Assembly (NCBI GenBank): GCA_013287605.1
Contig: JABDDM010000009.1
Coordinates: 1 to 59,368 of the forward strand
DNA length: 59,368 nt
Direction of reading: 5' to 3'
DNA from: Ignavibacteria bacterium
Lineage (GTDB): Bacteria; Bacteroidota; Ignavibacteria; Palsa-1295
In this document: positions 41,116 to 51,322 of the stretch, one piece after another
Layout of the letters: every line of letters begins with the position of its first letter
How positions within the stretch are numbered: position 1 is the first letter of the stretch
Notes under the pieces: generated by a model
Told to the model about the DNA's origin: nothing
Database searches by the model: none
The model's input: only the letters and a program-made list of their open reading frames with translations
Program-made: the position numbers and the translations under genes

Positions 41116-42402
41116 CTAAAAAAGTTGTACGCCAACCGCACGCTCAAGCAGCGTCTGATTCTTTGCGAGTTTATAGAGTGCGCTATAGTAATTCTGGATC
41201 GCATCATTGTAGATGCGCTGGGACTCGAGCAGGTCCAGCAAACTGATGTGTCCCTTTGTGTAATTGTTCATCGCCACGGTCCGAATATCACCCGCCAAAT
41301 CCACCATCTTGTTGGGATATCCACCGAGCACCGAGAGTGAGCTCTCATACTTGGCGTAAGCAGTTGCAACATCATTGTGAATGCTGAGCTCGACCGATTG
41401 AAGGTCATACTGGCTGGCGCGATAATTTGCGTCGGTCCGCATGATGTCATCCTGATTCCGGCTGAAGAGGGGAATGGCAATTCCTATCCCTCCACCGAAA
41501 TAATTCTTGAAATCGGGACCCTGACGATCCAGCTCCACACCGACATCGAGGTCTGGCCAGGCATTTGCCTTTGCCAGATGAGTTTGATGTTCTGCGGAGA
41601 GTACCCGATGCTCCTGTGCCCAAAGGTCTGCACGGGACCTTAGTGCTATCGCATGAAGGGTGTCTGATACATATACTGGACTCGTTGGTTGGAATTGATA
41701 ATCGATGCGTACCGGCCTGTTTGCGTCAAGGTGTACTGTCTGTCGCAGTCTTGCCAGTGCGTCGATTAAACTCTGTTGCGCATCGCTCAAGGCCTGCCGG
41801 AAGGTTAATTCCGTGAGCAGGAGCTTTGTCACATCCTGTTCGCCAATGTCACCAGCCTTTAGACGAATCTGCGATGCATCAACAAGTCGCGCAAAAAGAT
41901 CGTAGCTCTCTTGGGCAAGCTCAATTTGTTTTTGCGCATAGGCAGCATCGATATAACTATCCTTCACATCGGCGCGGGTTTGAAAGATCTGATTGACAAA
42001 ATCAGCGCGGACGGCAGCAACCGATTCTTCAGCCGTCTCAATACGATACCCACGCTTTCCACCTAATTGGATCACCTGATCCAGCCTGAGGGAATTCGAT
42101 GACGTCGAAAAATCAATGGGTCGACCTAAGAGATTGACATAGCTGGTATTTACCGAGAGTTGCGGATTCGGTACTAGCCGTGCCCCTACGGTATCAGCCT
42201 CAGCAGCGTGAAGCCGGTAACTTGCCCCAAGCAATGCAGAATTGCGCTCCACTGCCAGTTCCTGAGCAGTTGCAAGTGAAAGGTGAATTGTATCCGACTG
42301 CAGCAAAGGGTTCGGCACCCCATTCCTACTCGAGTCAGCGGGGAGCTGCGCCCACGCCGTGCCGGCAAGTCCGAGCAATAGGATTTGCACGATGAATTTC
42401 AT
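41116..42402 (-). CDS. TolC family outer membrane efflux protein (CzcC-like)
   Basis: IHLSLATAQELAVERNSALLGASYRL; LDLLESQRIYNDAIQNYYSALYKLAKNQTLLERAVGV. Confidence 0.92.
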   Translation of the reverse strand: MKFIVQILLLGLAGTAWAQLPADSSRNGVPNPLLQSDTIHLSLATAQELAVERNSALLGASYRLHAAEADTVGARLVPNPQLSVNTSYVNLLGRPIDFSTSSNSLRLDQVIQLGGKRGYRIETAEESVAAVRADFVNQIFQTRADVKDSYIDAAYAQKQIELAQESYDLFARLVDASQIRLKAGDIGEQDVTKLLLTELTFRQALSDAQQSLIDALARLRQTVHLDANRPVRIDYQFQPTSPVYVSDTLHAIALRSRADLWAQEHRVLSAEHQTHLAKANAWPDLDVGVELDRQGPDFKNYFGGGIGIAIPLFSRNQDDIMRTDANYRASQYDLQSVELSIHNDVATAYAKYESSLSVLGGYPNKMVDLAGDIRTVAMNNYTKGHISLLDLLESQRIYNDAIQNYYSALYKLAKNQTLLERAVGVQLF

Positions 42403-42671
42403 GTTTTAAAGAGAGAGTCATAAATTGTTCAAACAAAACAGTCATTCTTCATTGATGTGAAGAAGGAACTGTGCGCTTCTTGGTGGCGTATCCGGGGGAA
42501 AGGATCAATCCAGAATCGATCGAGCGATCACTCACCGAATGTGAAGATCATGTCGTCTGTCTTCGGGGAGCTATTGTATACGCTCACGCTTAATGCACCA
42601 ATGCTGATGGTCGTCAACAAAGGATGGGCTCCCTGAAGGGTTTATAGATCGAATCCGGAACGAGGAGAATT

Positions 42672-43070
42672 CTATATGAGAAGTCGCTGGAAAGAGATCG
42701 TGCGATCGAATGAGAGAATTGCGGAGGATGAATTGTGATCTTTTTGAACAAAAAACTCTAATACACTCGAGAGAAGATTTGATGAGACAGTGCCATCAAG
42801 GACGGTCGGACTGTCAATATCCTCAAGAATGATCGTCCCACGAAACTTATGGTTCAGCGCCCGCTGAGCTAACGTAGAATTCCTGGGGCCATGGGTAGCG
42901 ATTGTGGGGGCAGGGCAGACCGGTGTCGAATCGAACTGCGAATCGAAGATATCAGGATTATCCTGAAATTGCAGGTCACCGATCGCCATCGCGTAGAGCA
43001 CGTCGACATTAATGGCGTCAGCAATGAAAATCAGGAGAACAAACGAAACAATCAGGCGCGCGCCAAACAT
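42672..43070 (-). CDS. small secreted hypothetical protein upstream of the RND operon
   Basis: Start chosen at MFGARLIVSFVLLIFIADAI (signal-like) within ORF 42672..43133. Confidence 0.45.
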   Translation of the reverse strand: MFGARLIVSFVLLIFIADAINVDVLYAMAIGDLQFQDNPDIFDSQFDSTPVCPAPTIATHGPRNSTLAQRALNHKFRGTIILEDIDSPTVLDGTVSSNLLSSVLEFFVQKDHNSSSAILSFDRTISFQRLLI

Positions 43071-43293
43071 CGAAACCGAGTTCCTGCCGGTTTTTGACGT
43101 TGTACAATGAAGTTGCCGAAGCACGCGTAACATCCGAGAGTATGTTTAAGAGCTATCTTTTTGGTATTGATGAATACGAATTCGCGTTCGCTTTGAAACG
43201 TTCCTTGTCTGCCCTTTTGAGCTTACTATGCCCATTTGCGGGCTATACAGCCTGTAGCATTTTGGGGACCCTAGGTATGCTTACCTTTGCTCT

Positions 43294-43560
43294 ATGAGAA
43301 TTGCTTGTTGGTCGCTAGTAATGTTTCAGGGACTTCTTCTTTGCTCGTGCATCGGAGGCAGAGTCCCGATTCGAGACTTCCGCGCAAACTACACAGACTA
43401 CAACACGCTGCTTCACTCGGATACCGCGCACACGCCATTCCTCAAAGCCCATATGAAGAATGGGAGCGTTATCGTGTTCGAGCAATGGACGGTCGATACA
43501 ACGAAGCGAGCGATTTTGGACTGAGGGGGGAATACGGAAGCAGATACCAAATCCTTTAGG
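43294..43560 (+). pseudogene. probable truncated/frameshifted lipoprotein gene remnant
   Basis: MRIACWSLVMFQGLLLCSC lipobox; frame stops at KRAILD*, while the overlapping frame continues LRGEYGSRYQIL*. Confidence 0.4.
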
Positions 43561-43575
43561 GAGCGAGCAACATGA

Positions 43576-45402
43576 TCAGCGGACGACACTGATTGCCCTA
43601 CGCGAAAATCCTGAAGAAGTGCGAAGCTCGCAATAATAGACACCACTCGGAAGTTTGCTTGCATCAAATTCTTCTTGATGCTCGCCGGCATTCATGACCT
43701 TCTCTGCGATTGTTGCAACTCTCCGGCCGCCGACATCTGTCAGCGACATCGATATGTAGGCCCGCTCCGAGAGTGTGTAACGGATATTCGTCGAAGCCGT
43801 GAGTGGATTTGGATAAATATCTTCAAGTGTCGCATTCGATGTCGGCGAACTCATTCGCACCGCGCCAACCGGCACTCCATTGATCGGCACCCATGCAGCG
43901 TACACGTTCACATCTCCGCCGCCCATGCGTCCATCGCACCACACCGGGATCGTGTAATTGTCCGTCATGATCGTCGAAGCATAGTCGCCGACTCCAAAAC
44001 TCTGCGCGCCGGCAAATGTTCTGTGGTCTGACGGCATGCCAGAAACGAGTTGATTCTGGGCAAAGCTCACTCCGCCATCGAATGAAGTCGCAGCGTACGT
44101 ATTCGTGATGAACGAACTGGAATCTGTGCGCCGATCGTACCAACTGATACTGATGATGCCACGTCCGTTCACCGCGATGCTCGGATTGAAGTGATCGCCC
44201 ATCGGTGCCTTGACATCATCGTTCACGACCTGCGGCTCTGACCACGTATCACCATTATTCGTAGACCGCGAGAAATAAATATTGAGGATTTTGCTCGATG
44301 CGCTCGTCGTCCCGTTCGCACACCATGTCAGATAAAGATAGCCGCGACGATTCGACTGCGAAGTGTCGATTGTGAAGTTCGGACACGGATACTGTCGGTT
44401 CTGCTCAATGCCCGGCACATAACGCTTGTCGTCTTTCGAGAATCTTGGGAAGTGAACGTCAACCGCTTTCACCTCCGGAGAAAATGTTGCGCCGCCATCG
44501 GTTGAGTGCGAGTGCCAGATGGCGTATTGATTGCCATCGACTGAGCCGAAGAATGTGCAATGAACTCCACCGTTCGGGTCGACGGCAACGTTAGGAAAAT
44601 GAAGCATCCGGAATGTACCCTGCGAGACACGCGTGCCCGCAGCGTTGAAGCTTATTCCGTCCGGTATCATGCGGCGTACCTCGATGTAATTCGATTGACC
44701 AATCGAAACAAGAGCCGCATAGATCGAGCTGCGATATGTCGATTGAGTCCGATCGGACGCAAGCCATTCCTTGTCGAAGGCTTGGGAAGTTCGCTGGCCG
44801 ATCGTCGAGCTTGCGATGTAACTATTCGGCAAGCGAGTGAACGTCGCACCGCCATCATTTGAACTTGCCCAGTAAATCTTGTTGTACGTCACCAACGAAT
44901 TCCCGTTGAGTTCGTAGTTGTCGATCCACGCTACGTACAACTTTCCGTCGGCGCCCCATGTAAACATTGGATCACCGCCACCGGTGATGCGGAAAGGCGT
45001 CTCGTCAGGTATAGTAACGAAGCTCGAGGTCAGCCATGTGTGGCCAAAATCTTTTGAATAGTAGATCGGACAAAAAACACCGGTGTCTAAGGAAAGCTTA
45101 ATGGGCGAGATCACAAGGTTCATGCTGTCGATCGGATTCGAAGTCGCATAGACCTCTGCCTCCGGCTTGTAATCTTCGTAGACGTTTATCTCTCGGAACC
45201 CACCTTCAACAGCATTCTCATCATGCTTCCTTATCGCACGCGGCTCGCGATGCATCTGCGCCGAATGCATCGCCGATGACTTTTCTAGCATATAATTCGA
45301 GAGCGTACTGTCGTTCATCCAGACCGTTTGTGCTGAAGCACTAGTCTGGTCCACAATGGGAGTAAAAAACAGCACGAACGAGAGAACCAGTAGTTTTTTC
45401 AT
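43576..45402 (-). CDS. BNR/sialidase-like secreted protein with T9SS C-terminal sorting domain
   Basis: BNR-like repeats (SSNDGGATFTRLP, HSTDGGATFSPEV, STNNGDTWSEPQVV); C-terminal IYPNPLTASTNIRYTLSERAYISMSLTDVGGRRVATI. Confidence 0.87.
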   Translation of the reverse strand: MKKLLVLSFVLFFTPIVDQTSASAQTVWMNDSTLSNYMLEKSSAMHSAQMHREPRAIRKHDENAVEGGFREINVYEDYKPEAEVYATSNPIDSMNLVISPIKLSLDTGVFCPIYYSKDFGHTWLTSSFVTIPDETPFRITGGGDPMFTWGADGKLYVAWIDNYELNGNSLVTYNKIYWASSNDGGATFTRLPNSYIASSTIGQRTSQAFDKEWLASDRTQSTYRSSIYAALVSIGQSNYIEVRRMIPDGISFNAAGTRVSQGTFRMLHFPNVAVDPNGGVHCTFFGSVDGNQYAIWHSHSTDGGATFSPEVKAVDVHFPRFSKDDKRYVPGIEQNRQYPCPNFTIDTSQSNRRGYLYLTWCANGTTSASSKILNIYFSRSTNNGDTWSEPQVVNDDVKAPMGDHFNPSIAVNGRGIISISWYDRRTDSSSFITNTYAATSFDGGVSFAQNQLVSGMPSDHRTFAGAQSFGVGDYASTIMTDNYTIPVWCDGRMGGGDVNVYAAWVPINGVPVGAVRMSSPTSNATLEDIYPNPLTASTNIRYTLSERAYISMSLTDVGGRRVATIAEKVMNAGEHQEEFDASKLPSGVYYCELRTSSGFSRRAISVVR

Positions 45403-45689
45403 GCAAGAACGTGGCAGACAGAAGTGTATCGTGTGAGAAACCCGGGTGTGCCAGAATAGTTACAATCAGAGTGGAGCACGAGGTTTCCTGGCAAGGTCGG
45501 ACGTAGAACACGCAGAAAACTTTGCATTGCACTTTTTAAAAATTGATCCAAAATGTAAAATCCATTTTTAGTGGATTTCGTACTTATTCTCAGAGTGAAT
45601 GTTGTGTAAGATATCGAAGCGGTTGAAGCTCCTTCGAGGAGTAGAGTGTTGTCTCCAGGGGATTTGATCGCTCATCACGCCCTTGGACT

Positions 45690-46103
45690 ATGCCAAAACG
45701 AAATAGTGCTGTCACAGAGGCGCCAACCCGCCCCGATGGCATCAAAAGCGGCTCATGTTTCATATTATATGTTCATCCCAAGGACTGTTTACAGGTGACT
45801 GTCGAACCGTCGGTCGCTGCGTTCGATTTGCGAGTGAACATTACAGAAGTAGAAACACGAAAAACCTCCGTGATCAACATCAGAGCTAGTGAACCATGGT
45901 GGTCAAGCGGAGTTAACACCTCAGCATTGACGAAGGCGTATGTGGTTACCGCTGAATATCATGAAGGGAAAGGAGCATGGCGAGCGTGCTCTCCAACCGA
46001 TCTCCCACCCGGCCCGCCAAACCCTTGTCGAGTTGGCTTTGATGATATCTCCGTCGGTGATTTTGGAAATCCGAAGGTGATTTTCCAGTGGTTTAATCGT
46101 TGA
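45690..46103 (+). CDS. hypothetical protein
   Basis: 137-aa intact ORF, no family recognised. Confidence 0.5.
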   Translation: MPKRNSAVTEAPTRPDGIKSGSCFILYVHPKDCLQVTVEPSVAAFDLRVNITEVETRKTSVINIRASEPWWSSGVNTSALTKAYVVTAEYHEGKGAWRACSPTDLPPGPPNPCRVGFDDISVGDFGNPKVIFQWFNR

Positions 46104-46171
46104 GAGATTCCTCAAAGGTGGCACAGACAGGGATAGCTGTGCCACCGAGTCACACAATAATCCGCCATGGA

Positions 46172-46750
46172 TCAGATCAATATCTCTTTCACGATTGGTT
46201 TCACCCTTTTTAGTTGCAGGGCAAAATAGACGTTGAAAGCACCTGTGATAAGAAATGCGGTGGCGGTGTAAACAATGATGCCCAGAACTCCCGCGGCTGG
46301 AAAAATGAGTACGAGAAAACCGAAGACGACTCCCGCACTGCCACCGAGCAGCAACCACCACCATTCTTTGATGCCCTCTTCCTTGAGTTCGAATGCGGAG
46401 CCAATGAGAAATGTCGCTCGGAAGATGAGCCAGAAGCCCATGACAAACGGAAGCGTAGCCATCGTGACAAGCGGATTGATCACCAAATAGACGCCGATCG
46501 CGACGTCAAGAATACCCGCTACAAGAATCCACCCCCACCCACGCATCGACTTCCTATTCGTTAACGAGAACATGATTTGAGAAAACCCGATGCTGAGGAT
46601 AACGACTGTAAACAAAACGCTAAGTCCAATGTACCCTTCGACAGGTCGAAGCAGAATGATGATACCTGTGGCGAGCATGATCAAACCAGTGATGACAAAC
46701 CACCACCAATGCTTCACTACGGAAGTGACAGACTCTAAAATTGTTTTCAT
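46172..46750 (-). CDS. HdeD family membrane protein
   Basis: 192 aa, six TM-like segments; WWWFVITGLIMLATGIIILLRP and WGWILVAGILDVAIGVYLVINPLVTMATLPFVMGFWLIFRA. Confidence 0.85.
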   Translation of the reverse strand: MKTILESVTSVVKHWWWFVITGLIMLATGIIILLRPVEGYIGLSVLFTVVILSIGFSQIMFSLTNRKSMRGWGWILVAGILDVAIGVYLVINPLVTMATLPFVMGFWLIFRATFLIGSAFELKEEGIKEWWWLLLGGSAGVVFGFLVLIFPAAGVLGIIVYTATAFLITGAFNVYFALQLKRVKPIVKEILI

Positions 46751-46974
46751 GGACGTTCTTGAAAAGGTGAGTGGAGATCGGATGCAAGAATAGGCAAATT
46801 TAGAGCAAAAAGCAAGCCCGAGTGACGAGAAGAATCAAGAAAACGCGATGGTAAGCGATCATGCAAGCTCAGCCGCGAGGAGCAGCATGAGTTGGGTAAG
46901 ATTTAATGTTGCAACATGCACACTTTGCATCATGGAATAGTTTCGTTTGAGCTAGGCTAGCTTGCCATCTCACC

Positions 46975-47787
46975 GTGAAATTCGCCAAGGATCCAACTGA
47001 AGCACTCCGCGCTGCGCGCCATGAACTCGAAGCTTCGCTCGAGGAAAATCTGCTAGGACTGCGATCTTCTACGGGTGAGTCATTCGACGATTTTGTTCAT
47101 GAGACTCGTAGATGCCTACAACGATTTCGTGCCATTCTCCGATGCTATCGCCCCGAGATCAAGCGTAAGGAATTCAGTCGGCTCGACGATATCATTGCAA
47201 ATGCTGCTCGAACACTCTCGCCGATTCGCGACCTTGCAGTAATGATTGGTGGACTCGAACTCTTCAAAGCATTTTTTAGAGAGGACTTCGAAACAGGAGA
47301 TCTAAGAAATATCCTTGACCGGCTACGCCAACAACTGCTCGCCGAGCGGCAGTTGGAAGTCGACCGCTTTGCTGAGCAGCATGGCGTTACGAGATTGTTA
47401 CGAACGCTCCGAAGCGTGTTCAAGCGTGTTGATGAAGTAACCGAACCGATCACGCTCAGCGAGAAGTCACTCCAGCAAGTGATCCGGAAAGCTCGATATG
47501 CGATCAGGTGCGCAGAAACGTTGGTACAAAAAGAACCAACACCTGTCACACTGCACGAACTGCGAAAAAAAGTAAAACGACTCAGATATATCCTTGACTA
47601 TTTGCCGCTGAAAGGGACTAGCTACGAGCGCAATAAGCTCAAACAACGAAGCGAGATCCTCGGACAGTGGAGAGATGTCTATCTCCTCGGCACTGCAATT
47701 GAGCGTTTTGCAAACGAAGGTGAACCTGATTTTCAGATTTTGCAAAGCTATGTGATGAGGTTGCTGTCACAATTGCAAAGCGTTTAA
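46975..47787 (+). CDS. CHAD domain-containing protein
   Basis: GTG start; FDDFVHETRRCLQRFRAILRCYRPEIKRKEFSRLDDI; VTLHELRKKVKRLRYILDYL. Confidence 0.85.
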   Translation: MKFAKDPTEALRAARHELEASLEENLLGLRSSTGESFDDFVHETRRCLQRFRAILRCYRPEIKRKEFSRLDDIIANAARTLSPIRDLAVMIGGLELFKAFFREDFETGDLRNILDRLRQQLLAERQLEVDRFAEQHGVTRLLRTLRSVFKRVDEVTEPITLSEKSLQQVIRKARYAIRCAETLVQKEPTPVTLHELRKKVKRLRYILDYLPLKGTSYERNKLKQRSEILGQWRDVYLLGTAIERFANEGEPDFQILQSYVMRLLSQLQSV

Positions 47788-47978
47788 TAAGAAAATCCTT
47801 GGTCCCTCCCCGTTAAAATGGCGAGATTAGGAGGGGGTAGTTGGGGCAAGCGCGAAGCGCGGCCTCTGTCATAAAATTGTCATATCGCTTCTTTGCTATT
47901 GCATTCGCGACACACGACTGCTATACTTGCGTAGGTCAAGGTGTGGGTATTGTGTTTTGCAGAGAAGTGAAGAGTCTT

Positions 47979-48278
47979 ATGAAAACAAGCATGTTGATTA
48001 TGGTGATTGCGGTGGGGGGGATGCTGCAGTCGTGTGCTGCGACACGGTATCGAGTTGCGGTTGGAGATATCGTCACATACATCCAACTGAATCCGTCGCC
48101 GGAGTCTGACGAATTCATTGCGGAGAAGAGAGTGACTGTGAATACTCGTCCCGACACTGCATCCACGCCCTGGTGTGAAGTCCTAAAGGGACAGACGATC
48201 AGTCACCAACTGCGCATCGATTCCTTGAAGATGAAACAACTCTCCAATGCTGCGCTCGTGCTTGGAAAGGAGCGGTAG
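47979..48278 (+). CDS. small lipoprotein, hypothetical
   Basis: MKTSMLIMVIAVGGMLQSCAATRYRVAVG lipobox. Confidence 0.6.
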   Translation: MKTSMLIMVIAVGGMLQSCAATRYRVAVGDIVTYIQLNPSPESDEFIAEKRVTVNTRPDTASTPWCEVLKGQTISHQLRIDSLKMKQLSNAALVLGKER

Positions 48279-48299
48279 TTATCAAGGCAGATTGGAAAC

Positions 48300-48689
48300 T
48301 CACTTCTTGATGATCCAGAGCCGTTTGGTAGTGTAATATGGCGCGTAACCGTCCGATAAGATCGTGAGGTCCACAAACTGTTCACCAAGAGTTGTAAACG
48401 TATGTGTAACGACCAGAGAAGTATCGGTTCCAGAGTCATTCTCGGAAAACATCCAATGATACCTGGGATTGTTCAGAGGGCCGCCGCCATGCGTCGTCGC
48501 GGTGAAGATTGACGTATCCCCATTCGCGATCACCGAATCGCTCATGATCAGCACTGTTCCTCCCCAGTGTTTAGGTGGCACGTCAGGGATAACTCCAGAT
48601 TCGCACGAGGCAATAAAGAGAAGTGCAACCGAACCAACCAAAATATGCAGTCCACTCTTCATTACCTTGTTCATTTGTTTCTGAGTCAT
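48300..48689 (-). CDS. small PKD-like lipoprotein
   Basis: VALLFIASCESG lipobox; PRYHWMFSENDSGTDTSLVVTHTFTTLGEQFVDLTIL. Confidence 0.65.
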   Translation of the reverse strand: MTQKQMNKVMKSGLHILVGSVALLFIASCESGVIPDVPPKHWGGTVLIMSDSVIANGDTSIFTATTHGGGPLNNPRYHWMFSENDSGTDTSLVVTHTFTTLGEQFVDLTILSDGYAPYYTTKRLWIIKK

Positions 48690-49000
48690 CGTATGTTTAC
48701 GTGTGAGGTGTCTGAATGGATATATTGTTCCTTCTTCAAGAACTGCTCATCTGGCACGTATATAGAGCTTATCCTCTAAGTGCCCACAGAAACATACGGG
48801 CATCGCCCACTCACTTAATCCTCAAATTCTTCTGCAGGAAAAATGATGAACCGCTTGCCGTCCTTGGTGAGTTGTTCGGGATGCAGTATTACCATACAAA
48901 TTGAGAATATGCGTTACCTCTTGTTCTAATGCGATAAACTAGTGCTCGGTTCTTCCCAGACCTTTGCAACTTTTATTCTTCGCAATGTTTTCGAAGCAAT

Positions 49001-50236
49001 ATGAGAGTCGTCGTCCTTTGCATCGTCCTTCTATTACCACTGCCGTTCGCTCGGGCGCAAGGCTTCAGGTTTGTTCGTATCGAGAGCGGGACGACGCACC
49101 CGCTGTACAGGCTCTCTTTTGCAACACCAGAACTTGGTTTTGCGCTCGGAGAGGCTTGGGACTCTTCCTTGCTCAAAACTACAGATGGTGGCAACCATTG
49201 GGCTCCTTTTCTTTCTTCGCCATCTAAATACGTCGGAGCGATTAATATACTCCCATCCGGAAAAGGATGGCTTCTCGCTTATGGCGACTCAATCTATAAG
49301 ACGAGTGATTTTGGCGAGACATGGAAATTTCTTTATGCATTTGCCCTTCAACAAACTGACGATGGTGTCTTTGATCTAGACTTTGCTGATTCTCTCTTTG
49401 GATTGGCGACAGCAAGTTTTGCGTATTGGCGTACCTCGGATGGAGGACTCACCTGGATTTGGGAAACGAACTCGCGTCAATACATGCAACAAATCGATCA
49501 TTCTACAGCCAAGCATTGGATCGTCCAATCGAGTTATACCCAGATCAACGATGGGCGAGATCAGTGGATGAGTCACTGCATGGTTTCCCATGACACAGGA
49601 AAAACATGGATTAACCCGAATGACGGCGGGCATGAATTCGATGGTGTTCAGGCACTCGATTCCGACTTTTTTTTCGCGGTAGGCACATCGCACCAACTTG
49701 CCCGTTCGACTGACGGGGGGGCTACATGGCATAATCAGCTCTATGGTGGCGACTATCTTGCGGCGGTTCGAATGCACGATCGCAGAAACGGGCTAGTCGT
49801 CGGCACAGAACCAGGTGGTGGCGTCATTCGACAGACTTGGGATAGCGGCGCAACCTGGGTTCGAGATACTCTCTTGCCGACCGTATTGTTCGATGTTAAA
49901 TACCTAGACAGCGATAGGTGTATCGTCGTTGGGGAAAAAGGGACAATTCTTCTGGGCTCGTTAACCGCGGTGGGCGTAAGCAAGAGTAGATCAGCCCCTA
50001 CCGTCTACACATATCCCAATCCTACTTTTGGTGATATTACGATTGAGTTTAGTGGATTGAAAGGACAGAATCTTGAGATTGAGTTGGTGGATGTCCTTGG
50101 AAAAAGATTGATATCGAAGTTTAACAGTCCTTCCAAGATACATCTTCCAACCTTTGGTCTCTCAAAAGGGCTGGTTCTCTATCGTGTTAGCGGGGCAGGC
50201 TTGCCGAACAGAACCGGCAAAGTCATATTACAATAG
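49001..50236 (+). CDS. YCF48/BNR-like secreted protein with T9SS C-terminal sorting domain
   Basis: KTTDGGNHWAPF, KTSDFGETWKFL, RSTDGGATWHNQLYGG; C-terminal VYTYPNPTFGDITIEFSG. Confidence 0.85.
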   Translation: MRVVVLCIVLLLPLPFARAQGFRFVRIESGTTHPLYRLSFATPELGFALGEAWDSSLLKTTDGGNHWAPFLSSPSKYVGAINILPSGKGWLLAYGDSIYKTSDFGETWKFLYAFALQQTDDGVFDLDFADSLFGLATASFAYWRTSDGGLTWIWETNSRQYMQQIDHSTAKHWIVQSSYTQINDGRDQWMSHCMVSHDTGKTWINPNDGGHEFDGVQALDSDFFFAVGTSHQLARSTDGGATWHNQLYGGDYLAAVRMHDRRNGLVVGTEPGGGVIRQTWDSGATWVRDTLLPTVLFDVKYLDSDRCIVVGEKGTILLGSLTAVGVSKSRSAPTVYTYPNPTFGDITIEFSGLKGQNLEIELVDVLGKRLISKFNSPSKIHLPTFGLSKGLVLYRVSGAGLPNRTGKVILQ

Positions 50237-50317
50237 CGAATCGCCAACACACGTTATATTCAAGATAGAAGAACTGTTATGTGACATTTTGCACATTCTT
50301 CCGTGCGATGTGATCTC

Positions 50318-51247
50318 TCACTCCTCCCCAAAATAATCCGTATTAATCTTCTTGACCACGTAGCTTTGGGCTTCGGAGACGCCGACGTTGTGCTCGATCA
50401 TGAGATCGGCGAGGCGTTCGCCGTCGATCAGGACGATCTTCTTTTCGATTTTGTCAACATATGATTTAGCATCAGCGGAGAAGCGGGATGTCGTAAGCAG
50501 AACGCCCTTTCGTGCGCGCGCTCCTTCGAGGCTGCCGGCGAAGGCTTGAACGACCGGACGACCGACTGCGGCTTCCCAGCGTTTTGCCTGGACGTAGATA
50601 GTGTCGAGCCCGAGACGATCCTCTTTGATAAGTCCATCAATGCCTTCATCGCCGCTTTGCTTCGTGAGACTGGCCGCTTCAGCGCGCGAACCGCCATAAC
50701 CCATCGCGACAAGCAGATCTATAACAACCTGTTCGAAGAAGAGTGGAGACGAGGAGCGAACCTGTTCGAGGAGATCCTTCGCAAGAAGGTTACGGAGTGT
50801 CTGATGTGTGGCTTCGAGTATTTCTTCGGGGGTCTGTGCTGATGACTGATCTTGAACTTGCTGCTCTTGTGCTGCGTCCGTCGACGTTTCATTGCCTGTG
50901 TTTCGCTTTGTTCTCCACTCTTGAAATTCTGGGAAGCGCATAAGAGAATGCAGGTTCAACGCAGCTGGATTTTCAGCGAGGACGGATATGCCGCGCTCCG
51001 TAATCTTATACGTGCCGCGTGAAACAGGCTCGATCAATCGCGCTTGTTTCAGATGCGCTGATGTCCACGCGATCCTGTTTCGAAACCGCGCCTGCTTGCC
51101 GCTTGGAAGTAGCTCTTTGCGTTCATCGTCGGTGAGATGAAAGTACTGTGCAAGCTGCTCCTCCATTTCATTCGTCGCATGGGGCTTGCCATCAGCGAGT
51201 AATTTCAAATAGGGGAGGAAGATCGACTGAAAATCTGGAATTGCCAT
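50318..51247 (-). CDS. mrr: Mrr-type restriction endonuclease
   Basis: Winged-helix N-domain; catalytic GYGGSRAEAASLTKQSGDEGIDGLIKEDRLGLDTIYVQAKRW ... ARKGVLLTTSRFSADAKSYV. Confidence 0.92.
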   Translation of the reverse strand: MAIPDFQSIFLPYLKLLADGKPHATNEMEEQLAQYFHLTDDERKELLPSGKQARFRNRIAWTSAHLKQARLIEPVSRGTYKITERGISVLAENPAALNLHSLMRFPEFQEWRTKRNTGNETSTDAAQEQQVQDQSSAQTPEEILEATHQTLRNLLAKDLLEQVRSSSPLFFEQVVIDLLVAMGYGGSRAEAASLTKQSGDEGIDGLIKEDRLGLDTIYVQAKRWEAAVGRPVVQAFAGSLEGARARKGVLLTTSRFSADAKSYVDKIEKKIVLIDGERLADLMIEHNVGVSEAQSYVVKKINTDYFGEE

Positions 51248-51322
51248 TCTTGTATTTATGCTACACGGTTGAGGAAGGCAGACATCACAGGAGTCTCTTT
51301 TATCGTTAAACTTGTTTATCCC

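Noticed and set aside
45558-45578. AAATCCA...TGGATTT hairpin upstream of the 43576-45402 gene
   Set aside because: Short AT-rich dyad without further support; too weak to call as a regulatory element.
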